The notes: a model not told the origin generated them from the letters alone. Shown: positions 1 through 5,503, numbered from the stretch's first letter. The stretch is DNA of 5,503 nucleotides from Verrucomicrobiia bacterium (GCA_025061935.1 JANWZY010000190.1:1-5503), one strand, 5' to 3'. A program made the numbers and translations.

Positions 1-698
1 CGCTTCGCGAGCATGGATTTGCCCGTGCCCGGCGGCCCGATCATGAGCACGTTGTGTCCGCCGGCAGCGGCGATCTCGAGCGCGCGCTTGACCGATTCCT
101 GACCTTTGACCTCGGCGAAATCGAGTTCGTCTTCTGCCGGGTGCGCGAAAAGTTTTTCCACGTCAACTTTGGCAGGCTCGATGGAAAGCTTGCCTTCCAA
201 GAACGCTGCCGCTTCGCGCAGGTTACGCACGGGGTACACGGCTGGGCCGCCGACCGCAGCGGCTTCAGCCGCGTTCTCGGGCGGCACAATTATGCCGCGC
301 TTGCGCTGCGTTTTGGCAAGGATCGCGATGGGTAATACGCCTCTGACCGGCCTGACCGCGCCGGTAAGCGCCAGCTCGCCGACGATTATGAACTCATCGA
401 GCCGGTCGGGCCGGAGCTGGTCACTTGCCGCGAGCAATCCGATGGCGATGGGCAGGTCGAAGCTCGGACCTTCCTTGCGCATGTCAGCGGGTGCGAGGTT
501 AATCGTGGTCCGGCCCAGTGGGAATTTGTAGCCCGAGTTTGTCAATGCCGTGGTGACACGATCCCGGGACTCTTTAACTGCGGCGTCGGGTAGCCCGACT
601 ATCACAATTGTCGTGTCGCCCCAGCCTACGTTGACCTCGACTTCGACTTCGTAAGCGTCTATGCCGTGGATCGCTGCTGAACGTACCCGGGCCAGCAT
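1..698 (-). CDS. comM: ComM/YifB family Mg-chelatase-like AAA+ ATPase, N-terminal part (cut by window edge)
   Basis: Read on the minus strand from ATG at 698-696, the protein begins MLARVRSAAIHGIDAYEVEV, the typical start of this family. It continues with the conserved VGLPDAAVKESRDRV segment (about residues 33-47) of the N-terminal ChlI/S5-like domain. A KGQESVKRALEIAAAGGHN stretch then leads into a Walker A motif, GPPGTGKS, at residues 221-228 (Lys227). The reading frame runs off the window after 232 residues. Family members are usually about 500 residues, so Walker B, the arginine fingers and the C-terminal domain lie outside. In Proteobacteria, ComM is a hexameric helicase that promotes branch migration during natural transformation; that role is known for the family and only inferred here. 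No strong Shine-Dalgarno sequence precedes the ATG, so the start rests on the family-typical N-terminus. The gene is divergent from the GH31 gene. Confidence 0.93.
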   Translation of the reverse strand, partial: MLARVRSAAIHGIDAYEVEVEVNVGWGDTTIVIVGLPDAAVKESRDRVTTALTNSGYKFPLGRTTINLAPADMRKEGPSFDLPIAIGLLAASDQLRPDRLDEFIIVGELALTGAVRPVRGVLPIAILAKTQRKRGIIVPPENAAEAAAVGGPAVYPVRNLREAAAFLEGKLSIEPAKVDVEKLFAHPAEDELDFAEVKGQESVKRALEIAAAGGHNVLMIGPPGTGKSMLAK

Positions 699-742
699 GC
701 GCGGGATTATGCACGGGCTTGGCTGTACGTGCAACGGGTTTT

Positions 743-767
743 GGCTGCGCGGGCGCTAGCCCGAGCC
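743..767. other. Imperfect hairpin upstream of comM
   Basis: The arms CGGGC (750-754) and GCCCG (759-763) pair around a GCTA loop. The outer arms GGCT (743-746) and AGCC (764-767) extend the stem across a three-base bulge (747-749). No T-tract follows on either strand that would make it a standard intrinsic terminator. It lacks the GTAG foot of the nearby repeats. It lies 45 bases upstream of the comM start, so it would sit in the comM leader or promoter region. Function unknown. Confidence 0.4.
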
Positions 768-781
768 AGGCTCACCGCCTA

Positions 782-800
782 GTAATCGCGCTTGTCAAAA
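782..800 (+). repeat. Degenerate REP-like copy (left arm and loop only)
   Basis: The sequence GTAATCGCGCTTGTCAAAA matches the left half of the intact repeat at 5473-5498 (GTAG, CCGCGCTT, GTAA, AA) except at three positions. The right arm has decayed (CCTCGG instead of GCGCGG), so the hairpin can no longer form fully. I read it as a decayed member of the same family; chance similarity is less likely given the length of the match and its position beside the intact cluster. Confidence 0.5.
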
Positions 801-834
801 CCTCGGTGGCGCAATCCGCGCCTAACCCTTGCAG

Positions 835-859
835 TCCGCGCTCTGACGAGCGCGGCTAC
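835..859 (-). repeat. REP-like palindrome, copy A
   Basis: A perfect 8-bp stem is formed by CCGCGCTC (836-843) and GAGCGCGG (848-855) around a TGAC loop. CTAC follows at 856-859, which is GTAG when read on the minus strand. This gives the foot-plus-hairpin layout of REP elements: GTAG, arm, GTCA loop, arm, A. The 25 bases are identical to copy C at 941-965. Its GTAG foot faces that of copy B across a 26-base spacer. Confidence 0.85.
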
Positions 860-885
860 CAGGGCACGACTGGTTTCCATCCATC

Positions 886-910
886 GTAGCCGCGTTTGTA
901 AAAACGCGGA
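886..910 (+). repeat. REP-like palindrome, copy B
   Basis: A GTAG foot (886-889) is followed by arm CCGCGTTT (890-897), loop GTAA (898-901) and arm AAACGCGG (902-909), then A. The stem is a perfect 8 bp. Compared with copies A and C, the inner three pairs change from CTC/GAG to TTT/AAA, so differences on one arm are matched on the other. It lies inverted relative to its two neighbours, giving an alternating A-B-C array like the paired REPs of REPIN or BIME elements. Confidence 0.85.
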
Positions 911-940
911 GCCACAGCGTCCCCGACCCGAAGCTGGTGA

Positions 941-965
941 TCCGCGCTCTGACGAGCGCGGCTAC
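941..965 (-). repeat. REP-like palindrome, copy C
   Basis: This copy is identical over 25 bases to copy A. The stem is CCGCGCTC (942-949) and GAGCGCGG (954-961) with loop TGAC and a trailing CTAC (962-965), which is GTAG on the minus strand. A 30-base spacer separates it from copy B. The spacers A-B and B-C differ in sequence, so the cluster is not a simple tandem duplication of one longer unit. Confidence 0.85.
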
Positions 966-1009
966 GGCGTGGCGCAGCTACGTGGCTTGCGGGAAATTTT
1001 TCTATGCAA

Positions 1010-1019
1010 CCGCGCTTGT
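1010..1019 (+). repeat. Possible REP-like half copy
   Basis: The ten bases CCGCGCTTGT equal the left arm and loop start of the repeat at 5473-5498. They lack the GTAG foot and any matching right arm. This is supported only by the short exact match and its closeness to the intact cluster. Confidence 0.3.
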
Positions 1020-1174
1020 TGTCGCCAATTTTGACGACAAGACAGTCGGGGTAGTTGGAGGGTTTACTGCGGCTCGGTCGCGAGCAAGCCGCAGCTTTGT
1101 GCGCGGCGAGGGCGACACCGCTATTGATACAGGCTGCGAAATTGTCGTGCGGCAGATGGCGAACAAGTAGGGCT

Positions 1175-3565
1175 ATGAAATCGAGCAAAGCACTGTTGCT
1201 GTGGCTGGTCTGGGTTTGGGCATGGTCAAGCGGGTTGGTTGCAAGCGCGGGCAACCCGCCGTTGCCGTTGCTGAACGATCCGCTGGACGTCAGCGCCGAT
1301 TTCCAGGACTTCTCGAACACGTATTTCCTGGCCGACAAGCTGACCGAATTCGACCCGGCCACAGCCCGCGGTAAGGTTTTGTACCGGCGCGCGCGGTATT
1401 TCACTCGGCACGCGTTCAACAACACGTTGGCGGGGGTAAAACCTGTCGAGCCGAATGAGTTCCCCACCACCGAGTACGAGGCCGATCCTGTCTTGCCGTT
1501 CCAGCTCGAGTTCGTGTCTGCGCGGACTGTGCGGGTGCGGATGCCCACCGGCCCGCAGTTTGCGAAAGCCGAGTCGCTGATGCTGGCCGGGCCGGTGCCC
1601 AAAGACACCACGTGGCGGTATGGCCGTGTGGAGGGCGGCCATTGCTATAGCAACGCGCACGGGGCAGTGATCGTCCGCGAAAACCCGTGGCGGCTTGAGC
1701 TTCGCGATGCGGCGGGCCGGCTGCTCACGCAAACGCACCACTTGCAGGACAACTCGATGACGTTCACGCCGATCCTGCCGTTTTGCTTCGTACGGCGCGC
1801 GGCGGATTACTCGCGTAGCGTCGCTGCGGTGTTCACGCTTTCGCCCGGCGAAAAAATCTTCGGCTGCGGCGAATCGTTCACCGAGTTCAACAAGCGCGGT
1901 CAGCGCGTGATGTTGTGGACCGACGACAGCAACGGCACGCAAAACGAGACGATGTACAAGCCCGTGCCGTTTTTCCTGAGCAGCCGCGGGTACGGCATGT
2001 TCGTGCACAGCTCCGGGCCGATCACGTTCGATTTCGGACGGTACTTCAGCGGGATCAATTCGATCATGCTCGGCGATGACGAGCTGGACCTGTTCGTGTT
2101 CCTCGGCGCGCCGAAGGACATCCTGGCCGAGTACACCGCGTTGACGGGCCGGTCGCCGATGCCACCCCTGTGGTCGTTCGGCCTCTGGATGAGCCGGTGC
2201 ACGTATTTCAGCGAGGCGCAGGTGCGTGAGGTCGCGGCCCGGCTCAGGGCAAACCGCATCCCGTGCGACGTGATCCATCTCGACACCGGGTGGTTCGAGA
2301 CCGACTGGCGCTGCGACTACGAGTTTTCGAAGACGCGGTTCGCTGACCCGGCGAAAATGATCGCCGATCTGAAAGCGCAGGGGTTCAGAATCTCATTGTG
2401 GCAACTGCCGTATTTCACGCCCCAAAACCGGCTGTTTGGTGAGCTTGTGCAGAAAAATCTCGTCGTGCGCGATGCCAAAGGCAACCTCCCATACGAAGAC
2501 GCGGTGCTCGATTTTTCGAACCCGGCGGCAGTCGAGTGGTATCAGGCGAAACTGGCGAAGCTGCTCGAGTTGGGTGTGGGCGCGATCAAGGTTGATTTCG
2601 GCGAGGCCGCGCCGCTGAACGGGCTGTACGCGTCCGGCCGCACCGGGTTTTACGAACACAACCTGTACCCGTTGCGGTACAACAAGGCCGTGGCTGAGAT
2701 CACGCGCAAGGTCACGGGCGAAAACATCATTTGGGCGCGGAGCGCGTGGGCGGGCAGCCAGCGGTACCCAGTGCACTGGGGCGGCGACGCCGAGAGCACA
2801 GATCAAGGCATGGCGGCCACGCTGCGGGCCGGGCTGTCACTCGGACTGTGCGGATTCACATTTTGGAGCCACGACGTCGGCGGATTCATCTCGCGGCCAT
2901 CGGCTGACCTCTACCTGCGCTGGCTCGCGTTCGGCGCGCTAAGCTCGCACATGCGCTGCCACGGCACCGCGCCCAAGGAACCCTGGGAATACGGCCAAGA
3001 GACAATGTCACGCGCGCGCGAAATCATCGAGCTCCGATACCGGCTCATGCCCTACATTTACGCGCAAGCGGCTGCGAGCGCGCAGCGCGGCCTCCCAATG
3101 CTGCGCGCGCTGTTTGTCGAATACCCGGATGACCCCGGCGCGTGGTGCGTGGACGATGAATACCTCTTCGGCACCGACATCCTCGTCGCGCCGCTGCTGC
3201 ACGAGGGCGAACGCGCGCGCGCGGTTTATGTGCCCCCAGGCACGTGGATTGATTACCAAACCGGCAAAACGTACGGCGCAGGCTGGCACAAGATCGAGGC
3301 CGGGCGGTTGCCGATCATAATGCTCGTGCGTGACGGGGCGGCGGTGCCACATATCGCACTTGCGCAGTCCACGAGCCAGATGGACTGGTCCGCGCTCGAG
3401 CTGGTCGTTTTCGCCGCGCGCGCCGAACGTGCGCGCGGACTCGTTTGCCTACCGTCTGACAACAAACTCCTCGAGGTCGTGCTCGAAAAAACCGGTGACA
3501 CATTCGCGCTTGTCGGCACACCGCTTGCGGCGAAAGTCAGATTAAACGTGCAAGCCCGGCCATAA
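1175..3565 (+). CDS. Exported glycoside hydrolase family 31 (alpha-xylosidase/alpha-glucosidase-like)
   Basis: A 796-residue protein whose layout closely follows E. coli YicI. ATG at 1175 is chosen because it directly precedes a Sec signal peptide: MKSSK, a Trp-rich hydrophobic core, then a likely cleavage ASA|GN after residue 25. The frame is open upstream to a TTG at 1055, but that would bury the signal. An N-terminal beta-sandwich (about 30-325) holds the GCGESFTEFNKRGQ segment. The (beta/alpha)8 barrel starts near PPLWSFGLWMS (about 330). The nucleophile is Asp474 in IKVDFGE and the acid/base is Asp538 in HWGGD; WSHDVGGF (His566) and ARSAWAG (Arg522) are also kept. C-terminal beta-domains follow from about 650. 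The family hydrolyses terminal alpha-glycosides with retention. Subsite -1 residues Trp409 and Lys472 match YicI, but its Cys307-Phe308 pair is Thr371-Gly372 here, so alpha-xylosidase activity is uncertain. Location is probably periplasm or outside. No sugar transporter or regulator is adjacent. Confidence 0.95.
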   Translation: MKSSKALLLWLVWVWAWSSGLVASAGNPPLPLLNDPLDVSADFQDFSNTYFLADKLTEFDPATARGKVLYRRARYFTRHAFNNTLAGVKPVEPNEFPTTEYEADPVLPFQLEFVSARTVRVRMPTGPQFAKAESLMLAGPVPKDTTWRYGRVEGGHCYSNAHGAVIVRENPWRLELRDAAGRLLTQTHHLQDNSMTFTPILPFCFVRRAADYSRSVAAVFTLSPGEKIFGCGESFTEFNKRGQRVMLWTDDSNGTQNETMYKPVPFFLSSRGYGMFVHSSGPITFDFGRYFSGINSIMLGDDELDLFVFLGAPKDILAEYTALTGRSPMPPLWSFGLWMSRCTYFSEAQVREVAARLRANRIPCDVIHLDTGWFETDWRCDYEFSKTRFADPAKMIADLKAQGFRISLWQLPYFTPQNRLFGELVQKNLVVRDAKGNLPYEDAVLDFSNPAAVEWYQAKLAKLLELGVGAIKVDFGEAAPLNGLYASGRTGFYEHNLYPLRYNKAVAEITRKVTGENIIWARSAWAGSQRYPVHWGGDAESTDQGMAATLRAGLSLGLCGFTFWSHDVGGFISRPSADLYLRWLAFGALSSHMRCHGTAPKEPWEYGQETMSRAREIIELRYRLMPYIYAQAAASAQRGLPMLRALFVEYPDDPGAWCVDDEYLFGTDILVAPLLHEGERARAVYVPPGTWIDYQTGKTYGAGWHKIEAGRLPIIMLVRDGAAVPHIALAQSTSQMDWSALELVVFAARAERARGLVCLPSDNKLLEVVLEKTGDTFALVGTPLAAKVRLNVQARP

Positions 3566-3697
3566 CAGCTCGAGCATCCGTCCAGTCCGTTTTGCGAACG
3601 TTTATCCGGGTTTACGTCTGCATGCGGAGTGTGTCCGGTCGGCGAAGAACGATGTAATGCGGTCGGAATGCGCCGCCGCGCTTCCGTGTGAGCGCTC
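3566..3697. other. Convergent gap between GH31 and GTPase genes
   Basis: Both flanking genes end here, so transcription should stop from both sides. The only candidate I see is a weak hairpin, CGTT (3588-3591) with AACG (3597-3600), followed by TTTA. The stem is only 4 bp and the T-run is short, so I do not call a terminator. Confidence 0.5.
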
Positions 3698-4678
3698 TTA
3701 TTCATGTATTTCGACCACGTCGCGGTCGCGGAGCAGTTCAGTCTTTGGCACCTGCTGACCTTCGAACCGGGTGTGCCCCCAGACTCTGGCGAACCGCATG
3801 CGTTCGGGTAACTCGCGGTGGATCCTGCGCGCAAGGTCTGCGACTGTCGAGCCGACTGGGAGAATGAAAGGCTTATCCAAGTCTGGGGGCTTGCCCGGTT
3901 CTTTCGAGTAAACGCGGATCACGGCCAGCAATTCCCACAGGCGCCGGAACAGTTCGGTCAAACCGGCGCCTGTCCGCACGCTGACGGGGATCACATCGAG
4001 TGTGCCCGAATAAAGCTCGCGCAGTGGTTCAATTGTGTCGGGGCCGGCCAGGTCCGCTTTACTGGCAATGATCACCCCGCTGCGGAGGCTCGGGTCGGCC
4101 CGGTCAATCTCGTTTGCTGGTACGGAGCGTATGCTAAGTCCGCGCTCGCGTAGCGTACTCAGCACAGTTTCTGTCTGATCGAGGGCGGCCTCGCCGGCTT
4201 CAGCAACGACGGCTACCACGTCCGCGTTCCGGATAGTCCCCATGAGTCCGCCGGGCACATGCCCGGGCGTGATCGGTGGCGTATCAATCAGCTCGATTTG
4301 CGCATCGGCCATGAACCACATTCCGGGTTGAGGGACAGTGGTCGTAAACGGGTAATCTGCAACTTTGGCGTTTGCGTCTGTGACTGCTGCGAGCAAGCTG
4401 CTCTTGCCAGTGTTTGGTAGCCCAACCAGTACGACCTGGCCCGCTCCGCTTCTGGGTATGTGGAACGGGTCCGGGCCACGCCGTTTCGGCGATTTTTGCT
4501 CCTGCCGCCGTAATTGGCTCAGGCGCCGTTTAATGTCCGCCTGCAGTTTTTCCGTGCCCTTGTGCTTCGGAATAACAGCGAGCATCCGCTCGAGCGCAGC
4601 GATTTGTTCCTCGGTGGTCTTGGCTTCGCGGAACTGCTGCTGCGCCTTTTCGTATTCGGGTGTCAGATTGGCCGGCAT
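3698..4678 (-). CDS. DRG/Obg-like GTPase with C-terminal TGS domain
   Basis: A 326-residue GTPase. Residues 8-65 are helical and charged (EQIAALERMLAVIPKHKGTEK, then LRRQEQK), resembling the N-terminal helical region of DRG proteins. The G domain has G1 GLPNTGKS (86-93), G2 threonines in YPFTTTVPQPG (109-119), G3 DTPP (132-135), G4 SKAD (206-209) and G5 near SVRTG (233-237). A TGS domain spans about 265-326, and the run from LFRRLWELLAVIRVYSKEPG through ARVWGH aligns well with the DRG C-terminus. DRG proteins in archaea and eukaryotes associate with ribosomes and RNA; that role is inferred here. Unlike DRG1, only about 70 residues separate G3 and G4, so the S5D2L insertion seems absent. G3 lacks the usual Gly (DxxG) and G4 has Ser for Asn. 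ATG at 4678 fits the start of the helical region, but no clear Shine-Dalgarno is seen. Possibly co-transcribed with the upstream kinase-family gene. Confidence 0.88.
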   Translation of the reverse strand: MPANLTPEYEKAQQQFREAKTTEEQIAALERMLAVIPKHKGTEKLQADIKRRLSQLRRQEQKSPKRRGPDPFHIPRSGAGQVVLVGLPNTGKSSLLAAVTDANAKVADYPFTTTVPQPGMWFMADAQIELIDTPPITPGHVPGGLMGTIRNADVVAVVAEAGEAALDQTETVLSTLRERGLSIRSVPANEIDRADPSLRSGVIIASKADLAGPDTIEPLRELYSGTLDVIPVSVRTGAGLTELFRRLWELLAVIRVYSKEPGKPPDLDKPFILPVGSTVADLARRIHRELPERMRFARVWGHTRFEGQQVPKTELLRDRDVVEIHE

Positions 4679-4816
4679 CCAATCGCTCGCGCCGTTGCAG
4701 GCCTTTAGTCCACGCCGCCCCCACGCGCCCGCTGCGCGCCATGCCGCCGGGTCACACCGCGCGCGGCCCGCGCACCAGGGCCGAACTCGGCGTCATCCGC
4801 GCGCGCTAAGCCCGCG
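4679..4816. other. GC-rich gap between kinase-family and GTPase genes
   Basis: This is 138 bases of very GC-rich sequence between two genes on the minus strand. It contains a short stem, GCGCG (4759-4763) with CGCGC (4769-4773), without a T-tract. I see no clear promoter, terminator or coding sequence. The gap is long for tight translational coupling but does not exclude one transcript. Confidence 0.45.
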
Positions 4817-5311
4817 TCACCCGAGCTTATAACCGAGCTTACGCAGGAAACTCTTGCGCCAGTTCACGTCCTCGTCGGACTCGACGCCTTTTGGCGCTTG
4901 TCCGTCAATCACGCCCAGGATTCCCCTACCCTGCCCTGTCTCGGCAATCACCACCTGCACCGGATTCGCCGTAGCGCAAAAGATTCTGCACACTTCCGGC
5001 ACCTGCTTGACCACGTTGAGCACGTTGATGGGGTAATACCCCTCCGCAAGGAAAAGTATGAACGTGTGGCCCGCCCCAATGGCGAGTGCGTTTTTCCGCG
5101 CCAGCTCGATCATGGCTTGGTCAGTGCCAGTGAGCCGGATCAAACACTTGCCGGACGATTCGCAGAACGCTAGCCCGAATTTGATGCCCGGCACCGCCGT
5201 TACCAGCGCTTCATGAACGTCCTCGACTGTTTTGATGAAATGCGATTGGCCGAGGATGAAATTTATCGGGTCTGGCTTTTCGATCTGCACAATGCTGAGT
5301 CTCGGTTCCAT
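4817..5311 (-). CDS. Adenosine-specific kinase family protein (PF04008-like)
   Basis: A 164-residue protein that reads along its whole length like the PF04008 family. Conserved blocks are IEKPDPINFILGQSHFIKTV (about 10-29), VPGIKFGLAFCESSG (40-54), NALAIGAGHTF (74-84), PINVLNVVKQVPEVCRIFCA (94-113), TANPVQVVIAETGQGRGILG (114-133) and KGVESDEDV (141-149). There is no P-loop or signal peptide, so it is probably a small cytoplasmic protein. The family name comes from an archaeal structure proposed to bind adenosine or AMP; the physiological reaction is poorly settled and the kinase label should be read loosely. ATG at 5311 gives the normal family N-terminus and has a weak TAGG just upstream. An in-frame ATG at 5323 would add four residues. 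The stop is TGA at 4819-4817. The DRG-like GTPase gene follows 138 bases downstream on the same strand. Confidence 0.9.
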   Translation of the reverse strand: MEPRLSIVQIEKPDPINFILGQSHFIKTVEDVHEALVTAVPGIKFGLAFCESSGKCLIRLTGTDQAMIELARKNALAIGAGHTFILFLAEGYYPINVLNVVKQVPEVCRIFCATANPVQVVIAETGQGRGILGVIDGQAPKGVESDEDVNWRKSFLRKLGYKLG

Positions 5312-5415
5312 ACCTAGTCGCATGCTCGCGCAGGTTGTCCAGCCGGTCAAGCCTGGTATTGAGCCGCACAAGACGATGCGCGCATTTGGAGCGCACCACC
5401 AAGACTTTCATATCC

Positions 5416-5429
5416 ACCGTTAACACGGT
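5416..5429. other. Short hairpin upstream of the kinase-family gene
   Basis: ACCGT (5416-5420) pairs with ACGGT (5425-5429) around a TAAC loop, about 105 bases upstream of the kinase-family start. A 5-bp stem of this size can occur by chance. It could be an operator half-site pair or nothing. Confidence 0.25.
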
Positions 5430-5444
5430 TAGCTAGTGTCTATC

Positions 5445-5456
5445 GCCCTGACGGGC
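5445..5456. other. Small hairpin with TGAC loop
   Basis: GCCC (5445-5448) pairs with GGGC (5453-5456) around TGAC, the same loop as REP-like copies A and C, and is followed by TTT. The stem is 4 bp and the CTAC/GTAG foot is absent. It may be a decayed partner of the intact repeat 16 bases downstream or coincidental. Confidence 0.3.
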
Positions 5457-5472
5457 TTTGGCCGTTCTGGGC

Positions 5473-5498
5473 GTAGCCGCGCTTGTAAAAGCGCAGGA
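5473..5498 (+). repeat. REP-like palindrome, copy D
   Basis: The GTAG foot (5473-5476) is followed by arm CCGCGCTT (5477-5484), loop GTAA (5485-5488) and arm AAGCGCAGG (5489-5497), then A. All eight pairs form if the extra A at 5495 bulges out. The inner pairs are CTT/AAG, a third paired combination beside CTC/GAG (copies A, C) and TTT/AAA (copy B). It lies about 4.5 kb from the other copies in a separate intergenic region, which shows dispersal rather than local duplication. Confidence 0.82.
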
Positions 5499-5503
5499 TA
5501 GTC

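Larger units (their letters stand above)
699..1174. other. Divergent intergenic region with a REP-like repeat cluster
   Basis: This 476-base stretch separates comM (minus) from the GH31 gene (plus) and should hold the promoters of both. I could not identify a convincing sigma-70 pair for either gene; a TTGACG at 1031-1036 has no good -10 partner at the usual spacing. From about 782 to 1019 it holds three complete REP-like hairpins in alternating orientation and two degenerate left arms, listed separately. Short open frames crossing it run through the repeats and resemble no family I recognise, so I treat the region as non-coding. Nothing else recognisable is seen between 1020 and 1174. Confidence 0.75.

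Noticed and set aside
835..965. Possible CRISPR array from two identical 25-base repeats
   Set aside because: The identical units are 81 bases apart, with an inverted related copy between them and another copy 4.5 kb away. That fits REP-like elements, not evenly spaced direct repeats, and no cas gene is present.
937..1170. Plus-strand 77-codon open frame ending just before the GH31 start
   Set aside because: Its start lies at REP-like copy C and its first codons translate the repeat. The product matches no family I know, and a coding role would conflict with the intergenic repeat pattern.
1055..1174. TTG start extending the GH31 protein by 40 residues
   Set aside because: The extension would place the signal peptide internally and resembles no GH31 N-terminus. 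The ATG at 1175 directly precedes a good signal peptide.
1226..2278. Long (350-codon) open frame antisense to the GH31 gene
   Set aside because: It lies wholly inside a gene with clear catalytic motifs. Its translation is rich in Arg, His and Pro with no recognisable domain, as expected for the mirror frame of GC-rich coding sequence.
3588..3604. Intrinsic terminator between the convergent genes
   Set aside because: The stem is only 4 bp and the following T-run is three bases, which is too weak to call.
4365..4832. Plus-strand 155-codon open frame across the GTPase gene start and the 4679-4816 gap
   Set aside because: It is antisense to the GTPase P-loop region, and its tail in the gap is a low-complexity run of Arg, His, Ala and Pro produced by GC-rich sequence.
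5312..5371. Longer kinase-family protein starting at a TTG at 5371
   Set aside because: The added 20 residues are not part of the family N-terminus, which normally starts a few residues before the IEKP block. ATG at 5311 fits this.

Overview
The window is a high-GC (roughly 60% by eye) bacterial chromosomal stretch with four protein-coding genes and a small family of palindromic intergenic repeats. No mobile-element gene, tRNA, rRNA or CRISPR array is visible. The organism is probably a Gram-negative environmental bacterium. A Verrucomicrobiota or other PVC-group member is my best guess, based on the YicI-like exported GH31 enzyme, a DRG-like TGS GTPase in a bacterial setting, and GTAG-footed palindromes of the kind I associate with that group. 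This is inference from general familiarity, not a search result.

Layout: positions 1-698 (minus) hold the N-terminal part of a ComM/YifB Mg-chelatase-like AAA+ ATPase, cut by the window edge just after its Walker A motif. Positions 699-1174 are a 476-base divergent intergenic region holding three complete and two degenerate copies of a REP-like hairpin. Positions 1175-3565 (plus) encode an exported glycoside hydrolase family 31 enzyme with its catalytic aspartates present. A short convergent gap (3566-3697) follows. On the minus strand come a DRG/Obg-type GTPase with a C-terminal TGS domain (3698-4678) and, upstream of it, an adenosine-specific kinase family protein (4817-5311). These two share a strand across a 138-base gap and may be co-transcribed. 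The last 190 bases lie upstream of the kinase gene and end in a fourth complete repeat copy.

The genes do not form an obvious pathway: transformation-linked recombination (comM), sugar hydrolysis in the envelope (GH31), ribosome- or RNA-linked GTPase activity (DRG-like), and nucleoside metabolism (adenosine-specific kinase family). I see no convincing new multi-gene system. The most informative non-genic signal is the repeat family: four copies share a GTAG foot at the base of an 8-bp stem, and the arms change together so that pairing is kept. That points to selection on structure and to a REP/RAYT-type dispersal mechanism encoded elsewhere. The most unusual gene is the DRG-like GTPase, which is short between G3 and G4 and has non-canonical G3 (DTPP) and G4 (SKAD) motifs.
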